Source of the DNA: Fasciola hepatica
Taxonomy: Eukaryota > Platyhelminthes > Trematoda > Plagiorchiida > Fasciolidae
Assembly: GCA_948099385.1 (NCBI GenBank)
Contig: CANUEZ040000180.1
Location: 2,729,001 to 2,793,000 of the forward strand
Length of the DNA: 64,000 nt
Direction of reading: 5' to 3'
Each line of letters starts with the position of its first letter. The first letter of the stretch is position 1. This document shows, piece after piece, positions 1 to 10,578 of this stretch. The notes under the pieces are model-generated. The model did not search any database. It saw nothing but the letters and a program-made list of their open reading frames with translations, and was not told the origin of the DNA. The position numbers were made by a program, and so were the translations under genes.

Positions 1-420
1 TTGCAGGATTCCTCGGCGCGCAGTGTTTGCTGAGGCGGGTACCGGTTGAAAGATTAGTAAGGGTGATCAGTCCATGACATGAAAGAAAGGTATGAAAAGC
101 CTAACTAGTTGACTTGGTTATGTAGGGCGTGTTAGACTTCCTGGATGGGGTCCAAGAGACCCTCCCACTCAATGGTTAGATACGTAGGGGAGTATGGCTA
201 GATGCCGCGACCAGTGGCGCTCTTGCATCCACAAACTTTCTTCATCGACTTAATTTCATTAATGTAGTTCTTCTCTTACTCTTTCCATACTCTCCTCTCC
301 TTCATCATTTCCTTTTGAGATTACCGCTAAGAGATAGCAACCAAAGCCGCCGTACCCAGTGCATGGTTATTTGTTGTCTGAACAAAACAGAACAGAATTC
401 TATTCTTCCTGAAAAGCCTT
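1..420 (+). pseudogene. RTE-III retrotransposon 3' end, unit 1
   Basis: Translation of about 45-245 gives the C-terminal end of an RTE-type non-LTR retrotransposon polyprotein, with the pieces KGMKSLTS, GRVRLPGWGPRDPPTQW and RDQWRSCIHKLSSS, interrupted by stop codons. The following 3' UTR (about 330-410) resembles the end of the copy at 15410-16430 and closes with a repetitive AACAAAACAGAACAG tract. It is a 5'-truncated dead copy; everything upstream (endonuclease, reverse transcriptase) is missing. The same fragment recurs at 2291-2710 and 4581-5000. Confidence 0.75.
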
Positions 421-769
421 ACCGGGTAGATGGAGTACGACAAAGGGCGTTGACCTTATTTATTGGCGGGCCGCATTCACCACAGACTTATGCGGAGAAC
501 ATCTGCCAGGCGAAAACCTACCAATATTAACTAGCACTACCACTGTTTGTCCGCGTTTTCTGATTTGGTAACCCTGGGTTCACCTTATTCACGGCCAACC
601 AACGAAATGGTAGCCGATTCCCTATCCACCATCTGGAGAGGTGCCCGATAGCATAAAGCACTATTGTTACGAGTGTTATCCCGCTGTCCACAAATTATTT
701 GGTGAATGGCTGTTCTAAATAACAAGTTATTAGATTATCGCCTCATTAGATTCAAATATTCGGTGGAAC

Positions 770-1290
770 GCTTTTTATCATTTTTTTGGCCTAATTGATG
801 AGGTTTCTTATCTGGTCCTGGTCGATACCCACTCACGCTGGTCTGAAATCTGTCTTTTCAGGCCTGAAACCACGTCCGCTATCGTTGCCGTACTGCGCCG
901 TATTTTCATTCTGCATAGTTTTCCTTAAACCATTGTTTCTGACTGCGGGTCGCAGTTCACTTCTGTTTTCACTGATTTCTGTCATTAGTACAGTATACGG
1001 CACATCCATTCACAATATTATCTTCCTACGGGACTACACCCAACTCGACATCCTTTAGTGGTGTTCCATCAGTCGAAGCATTGGTGGACAAGAAATTACA
1101 CACAATTGTTGCGATTCACAAGGAAACTTGGTGTTTACGTTGGAGATAACCTGTTCCAGTAAACGGGCTGGATGCAACACCAACTGATTTCCCCTACCCG
1201 GCATATCATCAATTGTGCCAGTAGATGTCACCACAGAAGCTGACGGATTTCAATCGCGTAGGGGTAAATCCAACTGGAAGCGCCACAAAC
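770..1290 (+). pseudogene. Decayed Ty3/Gypsy integrase, unit 1
   Basis: Frame-by-frame reading shows the core of a retroviral-type integrase: SYLVLVDTHSRWSEICLF, then TIVSDCGSQFTS (Asp codon at 941-943), then IRHIHSQYYLP. Further on, shifted frames give EALVDKK. This order matches the catalytic core of Ty3/Gypsy integrases, which insert LTR-retrotransposon DNA. The frame has stop codons (after HSFP at about 929 and after FTDFCH) and frameshifts, and the first catalytic Asp and the Glu are not identifiable. No LTRs, protease or reverse transcriptase are visible in the unit. It is a fragment without coding capacity. Confidence 0.75.
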
Positions 1291-1694
1291 ACAGTCTCCG
1301 CAGACAAATCCACGTCTGAAATCATACATGGAGCTAACTTCTCAAAAGGGGAAAATGTCAAGCTTCGCTGACGATCACTTTAAGACTAAACACTTGACAA
1401 TAGATATATCTCACGATTTGTAACGACCAGTCAATATCTCCCGCGGCTTATCGTGACTAACACGGTAAATCTGGCAACTACGCTGGCGAATCCCGGAAAA
1501 CCACATAGACATCCAAAGCGGTGCGTCATACTGACTGATCCACCTCTGATCCGAAGACAGTCCACCAGAGATGAAAAACGTATCTCCGGTCGTACTGCAA
1601 AACTTATTTATATAGATTATATTACCCACACTGGCCTGATTTCAGACTGTGCGCCAAACAAAACAATCGAGGAGGAAGGGGTAAATAGTCCGAG

Positions 1695-2005
1695 TCCATG
1701 ATTTGTTTGTGGACGCGATACTGTCAGGTTGCCCAAGCCAAAGCAGGTGGTTTTCTTAAGGGTCGACGATCGGAGCCTTTAGCTATCCAAAGCTTAACCC
1801 GCAAGGCAGCGGTACGAAACGTGGGGTCCGTAATTTACTGGGAACCGGTGACTGGATACCCAGTTCATACGTTCTTCGGATGAGGCCAAACATCCTGGGT
1901 TCCCAATACACCCCTCTGCCACAGATGCTGGTGAGCATATCGTTGTACGCCTCATACGCCATCCATGGCTGGTTTGGAATCCGGGTTTAGCCATCTCCCC
2001 TAGAC
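1695..2005 (-). repeat. Dispersed repeat R3, unit 1 copy
   Basis: This stretch is the reverse complement of 32878-33180 with clear similarity along about 300 bases, for example the shared blocks around AGCTTAACCCGCAAGGCAGC and CATCCTGGGTTCCCAA. The strand given is relative to the copy at 32878, taken as +. No conserved reading frame or recognisable protein is seen. It recurs at 3985-4295 and 6275-6585. It may be part of an LTR or a SINE, but this is not determined. Confidence 0.65.
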
Positions 2006-2290
2006 TGATTATCATGTTCTAATTTTGAAAATGCACTTCTTATTCAGTCTGTGTCCGTGTTTTGTGTCTATCTGACTGTGAGCATTGCGATATACAAACT
2101 GTCTTTGAAAGACCGCATTAGTTCAGCGCGTTACGATGTTGGTAATGTGTTGCAACTACCGTAAACTTCTCAGACTTCGCACTTGGCTTGGGGACTGAAC
2201 CTTGGCCCTCAAAACCCTTCACCTGCACTCTGCATTGGTAAAGCGATATCCACACCAGTTTTGGGGCATGATGCGGATACATCGAAACTC

Positions 2291-2710
2291 TTGCAGGATT
2301 CCTCGGCGCGCAGTGTTTGCTGAGGCGGGTACCGGTTGAAAGATTAGTAAGGGTGATCAGTCCATGACATGAAAGAAAGGTATGAAAAGCCTAACTAGTT
2401 GACTTGGTTACGTAGGGCGTGTTAGACTTCCTGGATGGGGTCCAAGAGACCCTCCCACTCAATGGTTAGATACGTAGGGGAGTATGGCTAGATGCCGCGA
2501 CCAGTGGCGCTCTTGCATCCACAAACTTTCTTCATCGACTTAATTTCATTAATGTAGTTCTTCTCTTACTCTTTCCATACTCTCCTCTCCTTCATCATTT
2601 CCTTTTGAGATTACCGCTAAGAGATAGCAACCAAAGCCGCCGTACCCAGTGCATGGTTATTTGTTGTCTGAACAAAACAGAACAGAATTCTATTCTTCCT
2701 GAAAAGCCTT
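2291..2710 (+). pseudogene. RTE-III 3' end, unit 2
   Basis: Second tandem copy of the fragment at 1-420. It is identical except for C instead of T at 2411. Confidence 0.72.
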
Positions 2711-3059
2711 ACCGGGTAGATGGAGTACGACAAAGGGCGTTGACCTTATTTATTGGCGGGCCGCATTCACCACAGACTTATGCGGAGAACATCTGCCAGG
2801 CGAAAACCTACCAATATTAACTAGCACTACCACTGTTTGTCCGCGTTTTCTGATTTGGTAACCCTGGGTTCACCTTATTCACGGCCAACCAACGAAATGG
2901 TAGCCGATTCCCTATCCACCATCTGGAGAGGTGCCCGATAGCATAAAGCACTATTGTTACGAGTGTTATCCCGCTGTCCACAAATTATTTGGTGAATGGC
3001 TGTTCTAAATAACAAGTTATTAGATTATCGCCTCATTAGATTCAAATATTCGGTGGAAC

Positions 3060-3580
3060 GCTTTTTATCATTTTTTTGGCCTAATTGATGAGGTTTCTTA
3101 TCTGGTCCTGGTCGATACCCACTCACGCTGGTCTGAAATCTGTCTTTTCAGGCCTGAAACCACGTCCGCTATCGTTGCCGTACTGCGCCGTATTTTCATT
3201 CTGCATAGTTTTCCTTAAACCATTGTTTCTGACTGCGGGTCGCAGTTCACTTCTGTTTTCACTGATTTCTGTCATTAGTACAGTATACGGCACATCCATT
3301 CACAATATTATCTTCCTACGGGACTACACCCAACTCGACATCCTTTAGTGGTGTTCCATCAGTCGAAGCATTGGTGGACAAGAAATTACACACAATTGTT
3401 GCGATTCACAAGGAAACTTGGTGTTTACGTTGGAGATAACCTGTTCCAGTAAACGGGCTGGATGCAACACCAACTGATTTCCCCTACCCGGCATATCATC
3501 AATTGTGCCAGTAGATGTCACCACAGAAGCTGACGGATTTCAATCGCGTAGGGGTAAATCCAACTGGAAGCGCCACAAAC
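3060..3580 (+). pseudogene. Decayed Gypsy integrase, unit 2
   Basis: Second tandem copy of the integrase fragment at 770-1290, with the same stops and frameshifts. Confidence 0.72.
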
Positions 3581-4580
3581 ACAGTCTCCGCAGACAAATC
3601 CACGTCTGAAATCATACATGGAGCTAACTTCTCAAAAGGGGAAAATGTCAAGCTTCGCTGACGATCACTTTAAGACTAAACACTTGACAATAGATATATC
3701 TCACGATTTGTAACGACCAGTCAATATCTCCCGCGGCTTATCGTGACTAACACGGTAAATCTGGCAACTACGCTGGCGAATCCCGGAAAACCACATAGAC
3801 ATCCAAAGCGGTGCGTCATACTGACTGATCCACCTCTGATCCGAAGACAGTCCACCAGAGATGAAAAACGTATCTCCGGTCGTACTGCAAAACTTATTTA
3901 TATAGATTATATTACCCACACTGGCCTGATTTCAGACTGTGCGCCAAACAAAACAATCGAGGAGGAAGGGGTAAATAGTCCGAGTCCATGATTTGTTTGT
4001 GGACGCGATACTGTCAGGTTGCCCAAGCCAAAGCAGGTGGTTTTCTTAAGGGTCGACGATCGGAGCCTTTAGCTATCCAAAGCTTAACCCGCAAGGCAGC
4101 GGTACGAAACGTGGGGTCCGTAATTTACTGGGAACCGGTGACTGGATACCCAGTTCATACGTTCTTCGGATGAGGCCAAACATCCTGGGTTCCCAATACA
4201 CCCCTCTGCCACAGATGCTGGTGAGCATATCGTTGTACGCCTCATACGCCATCCATGGCTGGTTTGGAATCCGGGTTTAGCCATCTCCCCTAGACTGATT
4301 ATCATGTTCTAATTTTGAAAATGCACTTCTTATTCAGTCTGTGTCCGTGTTTTGTGTCTATCTGACTGTGAGCATTGCGATATACAAACTGTCTTTGAAA
4401 GACCGCATTAGTTCAGCGCGTTACGATGTTGGTAATGTGTTGCAACTACCGTAAACTTCTCAGACTTCGCACTTGGCTTGGGGACTGAACCTTGGCCCTC
4501 AAAACCCTTCACCTGCACTCTGCATTGGTAAAGCGATATCCACACCAGTTTTGGGGCATGATGCGGATACATCGAAACTC

Positions 4581-5000
4581 TTGCAGGATTCCTCGGCGCG
4601 CAGTGTTTGCTGAGGCGGGTACCGGTTGAAAGATTAGTAAGGGTGATCAGTCCATGACATGAAAGAAAGGTATGAAAAGCCTAACTAGTTGACTTGGTTA
4701 CGTAGGGCGTGTTAGACTTCCTGGATGGGGTCCAAGAGACCCTCCCACTCAATGGTTAGATACGTAGGGGAGTATGGCTAGATGCCGCGACCAGTGGCGC
4801 TCTTGCATCCACAAACTTTCTTCATCGACTTAATTTCATTAATGTAGTTCTTCTCTTACTCTTTCCATACTCTCCTCTCCTTCATCATTTCCTTTTGAGA
4901 TTACCGCTAAGAGATAGCAACCAAAGCCGCCGTACCCAGTGCATGGTTATTTGTTGTCTGAACAAAACAGAACAGAATTCTATTCTTCCTGAAAAGCCTT
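4581..5000 (+). pseudogene. RTE-III 3' end, unit 3
   Basis: Third tandem copy of the fragment at 1-420. It shares the C variant (4701) with unit 2. Confidence 0.72.
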
Positions 5001-5349
5001 ACCGGGTAGATGGAGTACGACAAAGGGCGTTGACCTTATTTATTGGCGGGCCGCATTCACCACAGACTTATGCGGAGAACATCTGCCAGGCGAAAACCTA
5101 CCAATATTAACTAGCACTACCACTGTTTGTCCGCGTTTTCTGATTTGGTAACCCTGGGTTCACCTTATTCACGGCCAACCAACGAAATGGTAGCCGATTC
5201 CCTATCCACCATCTGGAGAGGTGCCCGATAGCATAAAGCACTATTGTTACGAGTGTTATCCCGCTGTCCACAAATTATTTGGTGAATGGCTGTTCTAAAT
5301 AACAAGTTATTAGATTATCGCCTCATTAGATTCAAATATTCGGTGGAAC

Positions 5350-5870
5350 GCTTTTTATCATTTTTTTGGCCTAATTGATGAGGTTTCTTATCTGGTCCTG
5401 GTCGATACCCACTCACGCTGGTCTGAAATCTGTCTTTTCAGGCCTGAAACCACGTCCGCTATCGTTGCCGTACTGCGCCGTATTTTCATTCTGCATAGTT
5501 TTCCTTAAACCATTGTTTCTGACTGCGGGTCGCAGTTCACTTCTGTTTTCACTGATTTCTGTCATTAGTACAGTATACGGCACATCCATTCACAATATTA
5601 TCTTCCTACGGGACTACACCCAACTCGACATCCTTTAGTGGTGTTCCATCAGTCGAAGCATTGGTGGACAAGAAATTACACACAATTGTTGCGATTCACA
5701 AGGAAACTTGGTGTTTACGTTGGAGATAACCTGTTCCAGTAAACGGGCTGGATGCAACACCAACTGATTTCCCCTACCCGGCATATCATCAATTGTGCCA
5801 GTAGATGTCACCACAGAAGCTGACGGATTTCAATCGCGTAGGGGTAAATCCAACTGGAAGCGCCACAAAC
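5350..5870 (+). pseudogene. Decayed Gypsy integrase, unit 3
   Basis: Third tandem copy of the integrase fragment at 770-1290, with the same inactivating changes. Confidence 0.72.
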
Positions 5871-6824
5871 ACAGTCTCCGCAGACAAATCCACGTCTGAA
5901 ATCATACATGGAGCTAACTTCTCAAAAGGGGAAAATGTCAAGCTTCGCTGACGATCACTTTAAGACTAAACACTTGACAATAGATATATCTCACGATTTG
6001 TAACGACCAGTCAATATCTCCCGCGGCTTATCGTGACTAACACGGTAAATCTGGCAACTACGCTGGCGAATCCCGGAAAACCACATAGACATCCAAAGCG
6101 GTGCGTCATACTGACTGATCCACCTCTGATCCGAAGACAGTCCACCAGAGATGAAAAACGTATCTCCGGTCGTACTGCAAAACTTATTTATATAGATTAT
6201 ATTACCCACACTGGCCTGATTTCAGACTGTGCGCCAAACAAAACAATCGAGGAGGAAGGGGTAAATAGTCCGAGTCCATGATTTGTTTGTGGACGCGATA
6301 CTGTCAGGTTGCCCAAGCCAAAGCAGGTGGTTTTCTTAAGGGTCGACGATCGGAGCCTTTAGCTATCCAAAGCTTAACCCGCAAGGCAGCGGTACGAAAC
6401 GTGGGGTCCGTAATTTACTGGGAACCGGTGACTGGATACCCAGTTCATACGTTCTTCGGATGAGGCCAAACATCCTGGGTTCCCAATACACCCCTCTGCC
6501 ACAGATGCTGGTGAGCATATCGTTGTACGCCTCATACGCCATCCATGGCTGGTTTGGAATCCGGGTTTAGCCATCTCCCCTAGACTGATTATCATGTTCT
6601 GATTTTGAAAATGCACTTCTTATTCAGTCTGTGTCCGTGTTTTGTGTCTATCTGACTGTGAGCATTGCGATATACAAACTGTCTTTGAAAGACCGCATTA
6701 GTTCAGCGCGTTACGATGTTGGTAATGTGTTGCAACTACCGTAAACTTCTCAGACTTCGCACTTGGCTTGGGGACTGAACCTTGGCCCTCAAAACCCTTC
6801 ACCTGCACTCTGCATTGGTAAAGC

Positions 6825-7205
6825 TCTCACAAGTCTATCTAGTGCACGTTGTGCATGTTCCGTGCGTCCGAACAGGTAGACAACGTCGTCCGCGTAATCT
6901 AGGTCACATAATGTTCCACCACTTGTCAGTTCGACGCCCAAATCCTGAAGACTTCACAAGGTATTCTCGATTATCTCATCGATGACGAAGTTGAACAGGA
7001 ATGGAGAAATGGGACATCCCTGTCGAACACCGCTCGTCGTTTCGAATGGACTAGGTAATTCACCGACCAAAAGCGCGAGAGCAGAACGACCTCAGTAGTT
7101 TCACGAACTTGTGGGACATACCTTTCAGGTGAAGAGCACTGAGTAGCGCCGTCCGGCCAACTGATTGGAAGGCGCTTTTCAAGTCTAGGAAAGCCCTTAT
7201 TGTTG
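6825..7205 (-). pseudogene. RTE-I reverse transcriptase fragment, antisense
   Basis: On the minus strand this reads as the palm of an RTE-type reverse transcriptase: FLDLKSAFQSV, LKGMSHKFVKLLRS, GVRQGCPISPFLFNFVIDE, then LDYADDVVYLF with the catalytic YADD box, and EHAQRALDRLVRA. Small frameshifts break it. Its low-coordinate end abuts tandem unit 3 directly. At about 7205 the sequence flips strand into a short inverted copy of the same domain. Confidence 0.85.
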
Positions 7206-7310
7206 GTCCAATACGCCGGACGGTGCTACTCAGTGCACTTCACCTGAAAGGTATGTCCCAGAAGTTCGTGAAACTACTGAGGTCGTTGTGCTCTCGCGCT
7301 TCGGTCCTTT
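7206..7310 (+). pseudogene. RTE-I RT fragment, inverted relative to 6825-7205
   Basis: The plus strand encodes RTVLLSALHLKGMSQKFVKLL, the same stretch encoded on the other strand at about 7075-7165. The two form arms of about 85 bases around a spacer of about 50 bases. This is a strand switch inside one RT domain, as seen in 5' inversions of non-LTR retrotransposons. Confidence 0.75.
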
Positions 7311-7559
7311 GTACTGCGTGGACCACCTGCACGTTACCCTAATGTGCGGCACTGCACAAATATGTTAACCAGAACAGTATTCTCCACGACTCGTGAGAAC
7401 GAGAAGGCGATTGGGAGAGATAGGGGTTAGCGTGTATTTGGGAGCGTGCGTGAGAGCGTGCGCAAGAGCAACGGTCAAATGGCAACCGCGCTTGGCAGTC
7501 AGCGTTCAGTTAAACAATGAACGTGGTAAAAGTATGAACGAATATGGCAACCGCTACAA

Positions 7560-7705
7560 CCTGATATTCTACTGAAGTTGAAAGGTCGTGTGTACTGTGC
7601 CGCAGTGCGTTCAGTTTTGTTGTATAGTTGAGAGACAAGGAGTTTGCGTGCTGCACATATTCGTCGTCTTCCCGTTTTCGACCATGGATGTTTGCGTAGT
7701 GTAGA
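7560..7705 (+). pseudogene. RTE-I C-terminal fragment
   Basis: A short stretch matches the post-RT region of RTE-I (compare 8320-8465): LKLKGRVYCAAVRSVLL, then a stop where the intact copy has Cys, then SLRAAHIRRL and FDHGCLRSV. Flanks 7311-7559 and 7706-7925 show no recognised sequence. Confidence 0.7.
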
Positions 7706-7925
7706 ATCTCGGATGTCTATGTGTATGTCTACAGTATTGATCACTCGATCTTACGCAGTCCCAATATGATGACGGTCAATCAGAAACCGTGAAGACTAGA
7801 TCGAACAGGTTTATGAACGGCGAAACAGCAGCAAATATAGATTATAGCAGGTTGGGACAGCGGCGTTCTATAAACAGTTATATCGGTTGGAACTGGTACT
7901 GAATGTAAATATTGATATAACTTCG

Positions 7926-9061
7926 TCATGGACGAAATAATGGAGAGTGCTTTGCAAAATCTTCAGGATGTAGGGGTCGAACTAGGAGATAGTGAAAAGC
8001 TATGTGACTTAGATTACGCAGACGACGTTGTCTGCTTGTTCGAATGCACGGAACATGCTCAGCGTGCACTAGATAATCTCGCAAGAGCTGTAGCTCCATT
8101 CGGCATGCGCTTTGCACCTTCAAAGTGCAAGGTGATGTTACAAGACTGGACGTCAACGATTCCAAGCTTGATGCTCGATGGGGAGGTGCTGTCAGTTGTC
8201 GACCACTTCACCTACCTCGGTAGCTGCGTGACGACGGATGGGAGCACAGTAGTAGAGGTGAGTACACGGATATCCAAAGCTCGAGCGGCGTACGCTGGAC
8301 TGAAGCACTTGTGGCGCCGATCCGATATTTCACTGAAGTTGAAAGGTCGTGTATACTTTGCCACTGTGCGTTCAGTTTTGTTGTACAGTTGCGAGACTTG
8401 GAGTTTGCGTGCGGAAGATATTCTTCGTCTTGAGGTTTTCGACCATCGATGTTTACGTAGTATCGCTAGGATTGGGCGGAATAGCCGAGTAAGCAACGAT
8501 GAGGTAAGAAAGCGAGTATTGGGTACTAATTCAGAGAACGTTTTGTCACAGCGTATCCAACTTAGTAGACTTCGTTGGTTGGGACACGTGTTACGTATGG
8601 CAAACACACGTCTACCGTACCGTGTCCTATTCTCCGCCCCTCCTAGGGAGTGGAAGAGACCACGTGGAGGTCAACAGATGACGTGGCAGCGAGGAATGAG
8701 AAAATGTACGGCAGACTTAGGAAAAGTGGGTGCCTCACGTCTTCGTGGTTGGGGTCCAAAAGATCCGTCTACCAGTTGGCTGGAGACACTGAAGGATATG
8801 GCTGAGAACCGCGAACAGTGGAGATCGTGTTGTCACTTTCTATCGAATCAGAATGTTTGATCGGTGTACGTTTGTACAGTTAGACTGTGTATTCCGTGTG
8901 TTGGCTACTAGGGCATTCTTTCCTTTTGCTACCCGTGTAGGTCCAGTCCCTGTCCATCTTGTATATTCATACTTTTTAATTCAACGTGCAACATGGTGAG
9001 AAATGCAGTGGTCAGTGGGGCTTGCCCTACTGTTTAACGCTGTACGATGATGATGATGATG
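7926..9061 (+). mobile_element. RTE-I non-LTR retrotransposon, 5'-truncated copy F
   Basis: The element begins inside the RT domain at the Asp-Glu before YADD and runs to a 3' UTR of about 190 bases ending in CTGTACGATGATGATGATGA. A short trinucleotide tail instead of poly(A) is typical of RTE-clade elements. The same 3' UTR ends copies A, B, C, D and E in this window. The 5' truncation is what incomplete target-primed reverse transcription leaves. Confidence 0.85.
7928..8860 (+). CDS. RTE-I polyprotein 3' half (RT palm/thumb and C-terminal domain)
   Basis: This is an open frame of 310 codons. Residues near 35-40 hold [11 protein letters not shown], the YADD active-site box of the reverse transcriptase; [13 protein letters not shown] follows. 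Next comes YLGSCVTTDGS, then the C-terminal region LLYSCETWSL, FDHRCLRSIARI, LRWLGHVLRM and QQMTWQRGM, which is characteristic of RTE-type non-LTR elements. The first Met is only the first in-frame ATG of a truncated copy, so no product is expected. It is the least damaged RTE-I copy over this part: it has a sense codon where copies B, C and D carry a TAA just after YADD. Confidence 0.8.
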   Translation: MDEIMESALQNLQDVGVELGDSEKLCDLDYADDVVCLFECTEHAQRALDNLARAVAPFGMRFAPSKCKVMLQDWTSTIPSLMLDGEVLSVVDHFTYLGSCVTTDGSTVVEVSTRISKARAAYAGLKHLWRRSDISLKLKGRVYFATVRSVLLYSCETWSLRAEDILRLEVFDHRCLRSIARIGRNSRVSNDEVRKRVLGTNSENVLSQRIQLSRLRWLGHVLRMANTRLPYRVLFSAPPREWKRPRGGQQMTWQRGMRKCTADLGKVGASRLRGWGPKDPSTSWLETLKDMAENREQWRSCCHFLSNQNV

Positions 9062-9602
9062 AAGCAGAACATACGATCAGTTGTGATAGAACTGCAGTCT
9101 TTGACAGAAACAGACAGCATGGGCAATCATATGACGAATAACTGCAAGAAATACGTGCAAATGAGAAAACGGACCTAGCTTACAGAGAACTGCAGACAGC
9201 GTACGGTTCTATGGCGTTTCTAAGTTAAACTGTGCGCTTACGCTGAATGGAGATCGAAAAGATGGGCGGATAAAGACCAGTGGGGTGCGTGCGTACATGA
9301 GACGGTACACGATTGGCCGACCAGACGAAGTGGCCGGATTGGCGGAAAGGTAGGGTGTCAGGTGGGAACCGATTAGGTCTGCGGTTCGAACCGCAGATGT
9401 GGCGACCGCTTTAAACGGAAAATCGTTTTATATGAGTAAACACAGAACATTTAAGCAGCGGTTGGAAAGAAAAGTACTACGCGAACGGCGATGGAAGTAG
9501 GGCGGAAATATGGTCAATACTATGCGGCGAGCAAAACGAAATGTCAGTACACAAAAATGGTTTGAGCTAAAAATAAAGGTTACTTGATGACCAAAAGAAT
9601 CA
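9062..9602. other. Unassigned stretch between RTE-I fragments
   Basis: No protein similarity is seen. It contains an 18-base perfect palindrome at 9379-9396 (CTGCGGTTCGAACCGCAG) that embeds a sequence like a tRNA B box, preceded by weakly tRNA-like sequence; a degraded SINE is possible but no cloverleaf could be drawn. Confidence 0.4.
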
Positions 9603-10167
9603 ACACATAGTATCACTAAGATCGGATGGAACAACTAAGTGAGCAATACTGAGGTCAGAAATCTAGTATTAGGTATTGGTTCAGAGAATGTTCTACGACG
9701 GCGTATTCAGCCTAGTAGACTTCGTTGGTTGGGGCACGTGTTGCGTATGGCAAACACATCTACCGTACTGTGCCCTGTTTTCCGTCGTTCCTCGGGAGTG
9801 GAAGAAACCGCGTTAAAATCGACTGATGACTTGGCAACGAGGACTGAGAAAGTGTACAGTGAACTTAGAAAAAGTAGGTGCTTCAAGTCTTCGTGGCTGG
9901 TGTCTAAAAGATCCGTCAGCCAATTTGGCAGGAGACACTAAAGGATATGGCAGCAAACCGTGAACAACGATGATCGTGTTGTATAGTTAGTCTATGTATT
10001 CCGTGTGTTGGCTATTAGGGCGTTCTTTTGTTTTCCCACCCTTGTTGGTTCACTCCGTCCACCTTGCATGGTCATTCTTTCTGTTGCTACGTGCAGTACG
10101 TTGAAAAAGGTAGTGGCCAGCTGGGCTCGCCCTACTGTTTAACGCTGTGCGATGATGAACTCGGTAT
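9603..10167 (+). pseudogene. RTE-I retrotransposon 3' end, copy E
   Basis: It corresponds to the last part of copy F (from about 8455): [33 protein letters not shown], then frameshifted remains of the Trp-Lys-Arg region, the common 3' UTR and a short GATGATGA tail. It ends only about 275 bases upstream of the FARSA start codon, so it lies in or next to the gene's 5' region. Confidence 0.82.
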
Positions 10168-10443
10168 CTTACACTTTGAAGAGGTAAAGCATTTCGAACG
10201 CTGTTCGGGTTACTTTTGATGTATGCGTCTTCCATTGTACCTGTGCATTCGTTGTGATAAGGGTATTGATAAAACCTCAAAAACTCAATTAATGCAATCC
10301 TTTTCGTAGATTCAGCGGCCACTCAAACATGCGATGATAACAGCCGACCCTTGAAAAACTAAATTAACCAATTTCCATCACCAGGATGAGTCTTTGTAAT
10401 GATGTTTATAACGCTTTATCTTCTCTTTTCGAAATTTCAGTCA
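10168..10443 (+). promoter_or_regulatory. FARSA 5' region with splice acceptor just before the start codon
   Basis: Between the RTE-I tail and the start codon there are about 275 bases of unremarkable sequence. It ends with a pyrimidine-rich run and TTTCAG at 10435-10440, followed by TCA and ATG. The AG three bases before the ATG is read as a splice acceptor. In flatworms this is expected either for spliced-leader trans-splicing or for a 5' UTR intron; the two cannot be told apart from sequence alone. An in-frame ATG at 10399 would add 15 residues but lies upstream of the acceptor and is considered intronic. No clear TATA box was identified. Confidence 0.55.
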
Positions 10444-10578
10444 ATGAATATTCAAGGAGTCCTACTCTCTGAACTTGAAAAATGCGGCGAACTGAGTTCG
10501 TTGCAGTTGGCAAAGGAGTTGAATGTGGATCACCAGTTAGTCGTGGGTGGTTTGAAAAGTTTACAGAGCCTCGGAGAT
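10444..10578 (+). CDS. FARSA: FARSA exon 1 (residues 1-45)
   Basis: It starts at [15 protein letters not shown] and ends at SLGD before the donor GTACGT, phase 0. This is the first part of the N-terminal winged-helix-like region that binds tRNA. Intron 1 is only 47 bases (10579-10625). Confidence 0.92.

Larger units (their letters stand above)
1..6824. repeat. Tandem array, three copies of a 2,290-bp unit
   Basis: The sequence repeats with an exact 2,290-base period: unit 1 is 1-2290, unit 2 is 2291-4580, unit 3 is 4581-6824 and lacks its last 46 bases or so. By eye the copies differ at two places: base 121 is T where units 2 and 3 (2411, 4701) have C, and base 6601 is G where units 1 and 2 (2021, 4311) have A. 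Each unit holds an RTE 3' end, a decayed Gypsy integrase and a dispersed repeat (R3). Unit 3 is cut by an antisense RTE-I fragment from about 6825. The phase chosen is arbitrary because the window starts inside or at the edge of the array. Such identity means recent amplification, homogenisation, or an assembly error. Confidence 0.95.

Noticed and set aside
315..2015. Short open frames of 61-87 codons inside the tandem unit, repeated three times
   Set aside because: They are repeated only because the unit is; they cross the RTE 3' UTR, the broken integrase and R3 in arbitrary frames.
9379..9396. tRNA T-arm at the 18-base palindrome
   Set aside because: The loop is six bases long and the rest of a cloverleaf is missing.
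10399..10443. Alternative FARSA start at 10399 adding 15 residues
   Set aside because: It lies before a pyrimidine tract and TTTCAG acceptor, and the added residues do not resemble the family's N-terminus.
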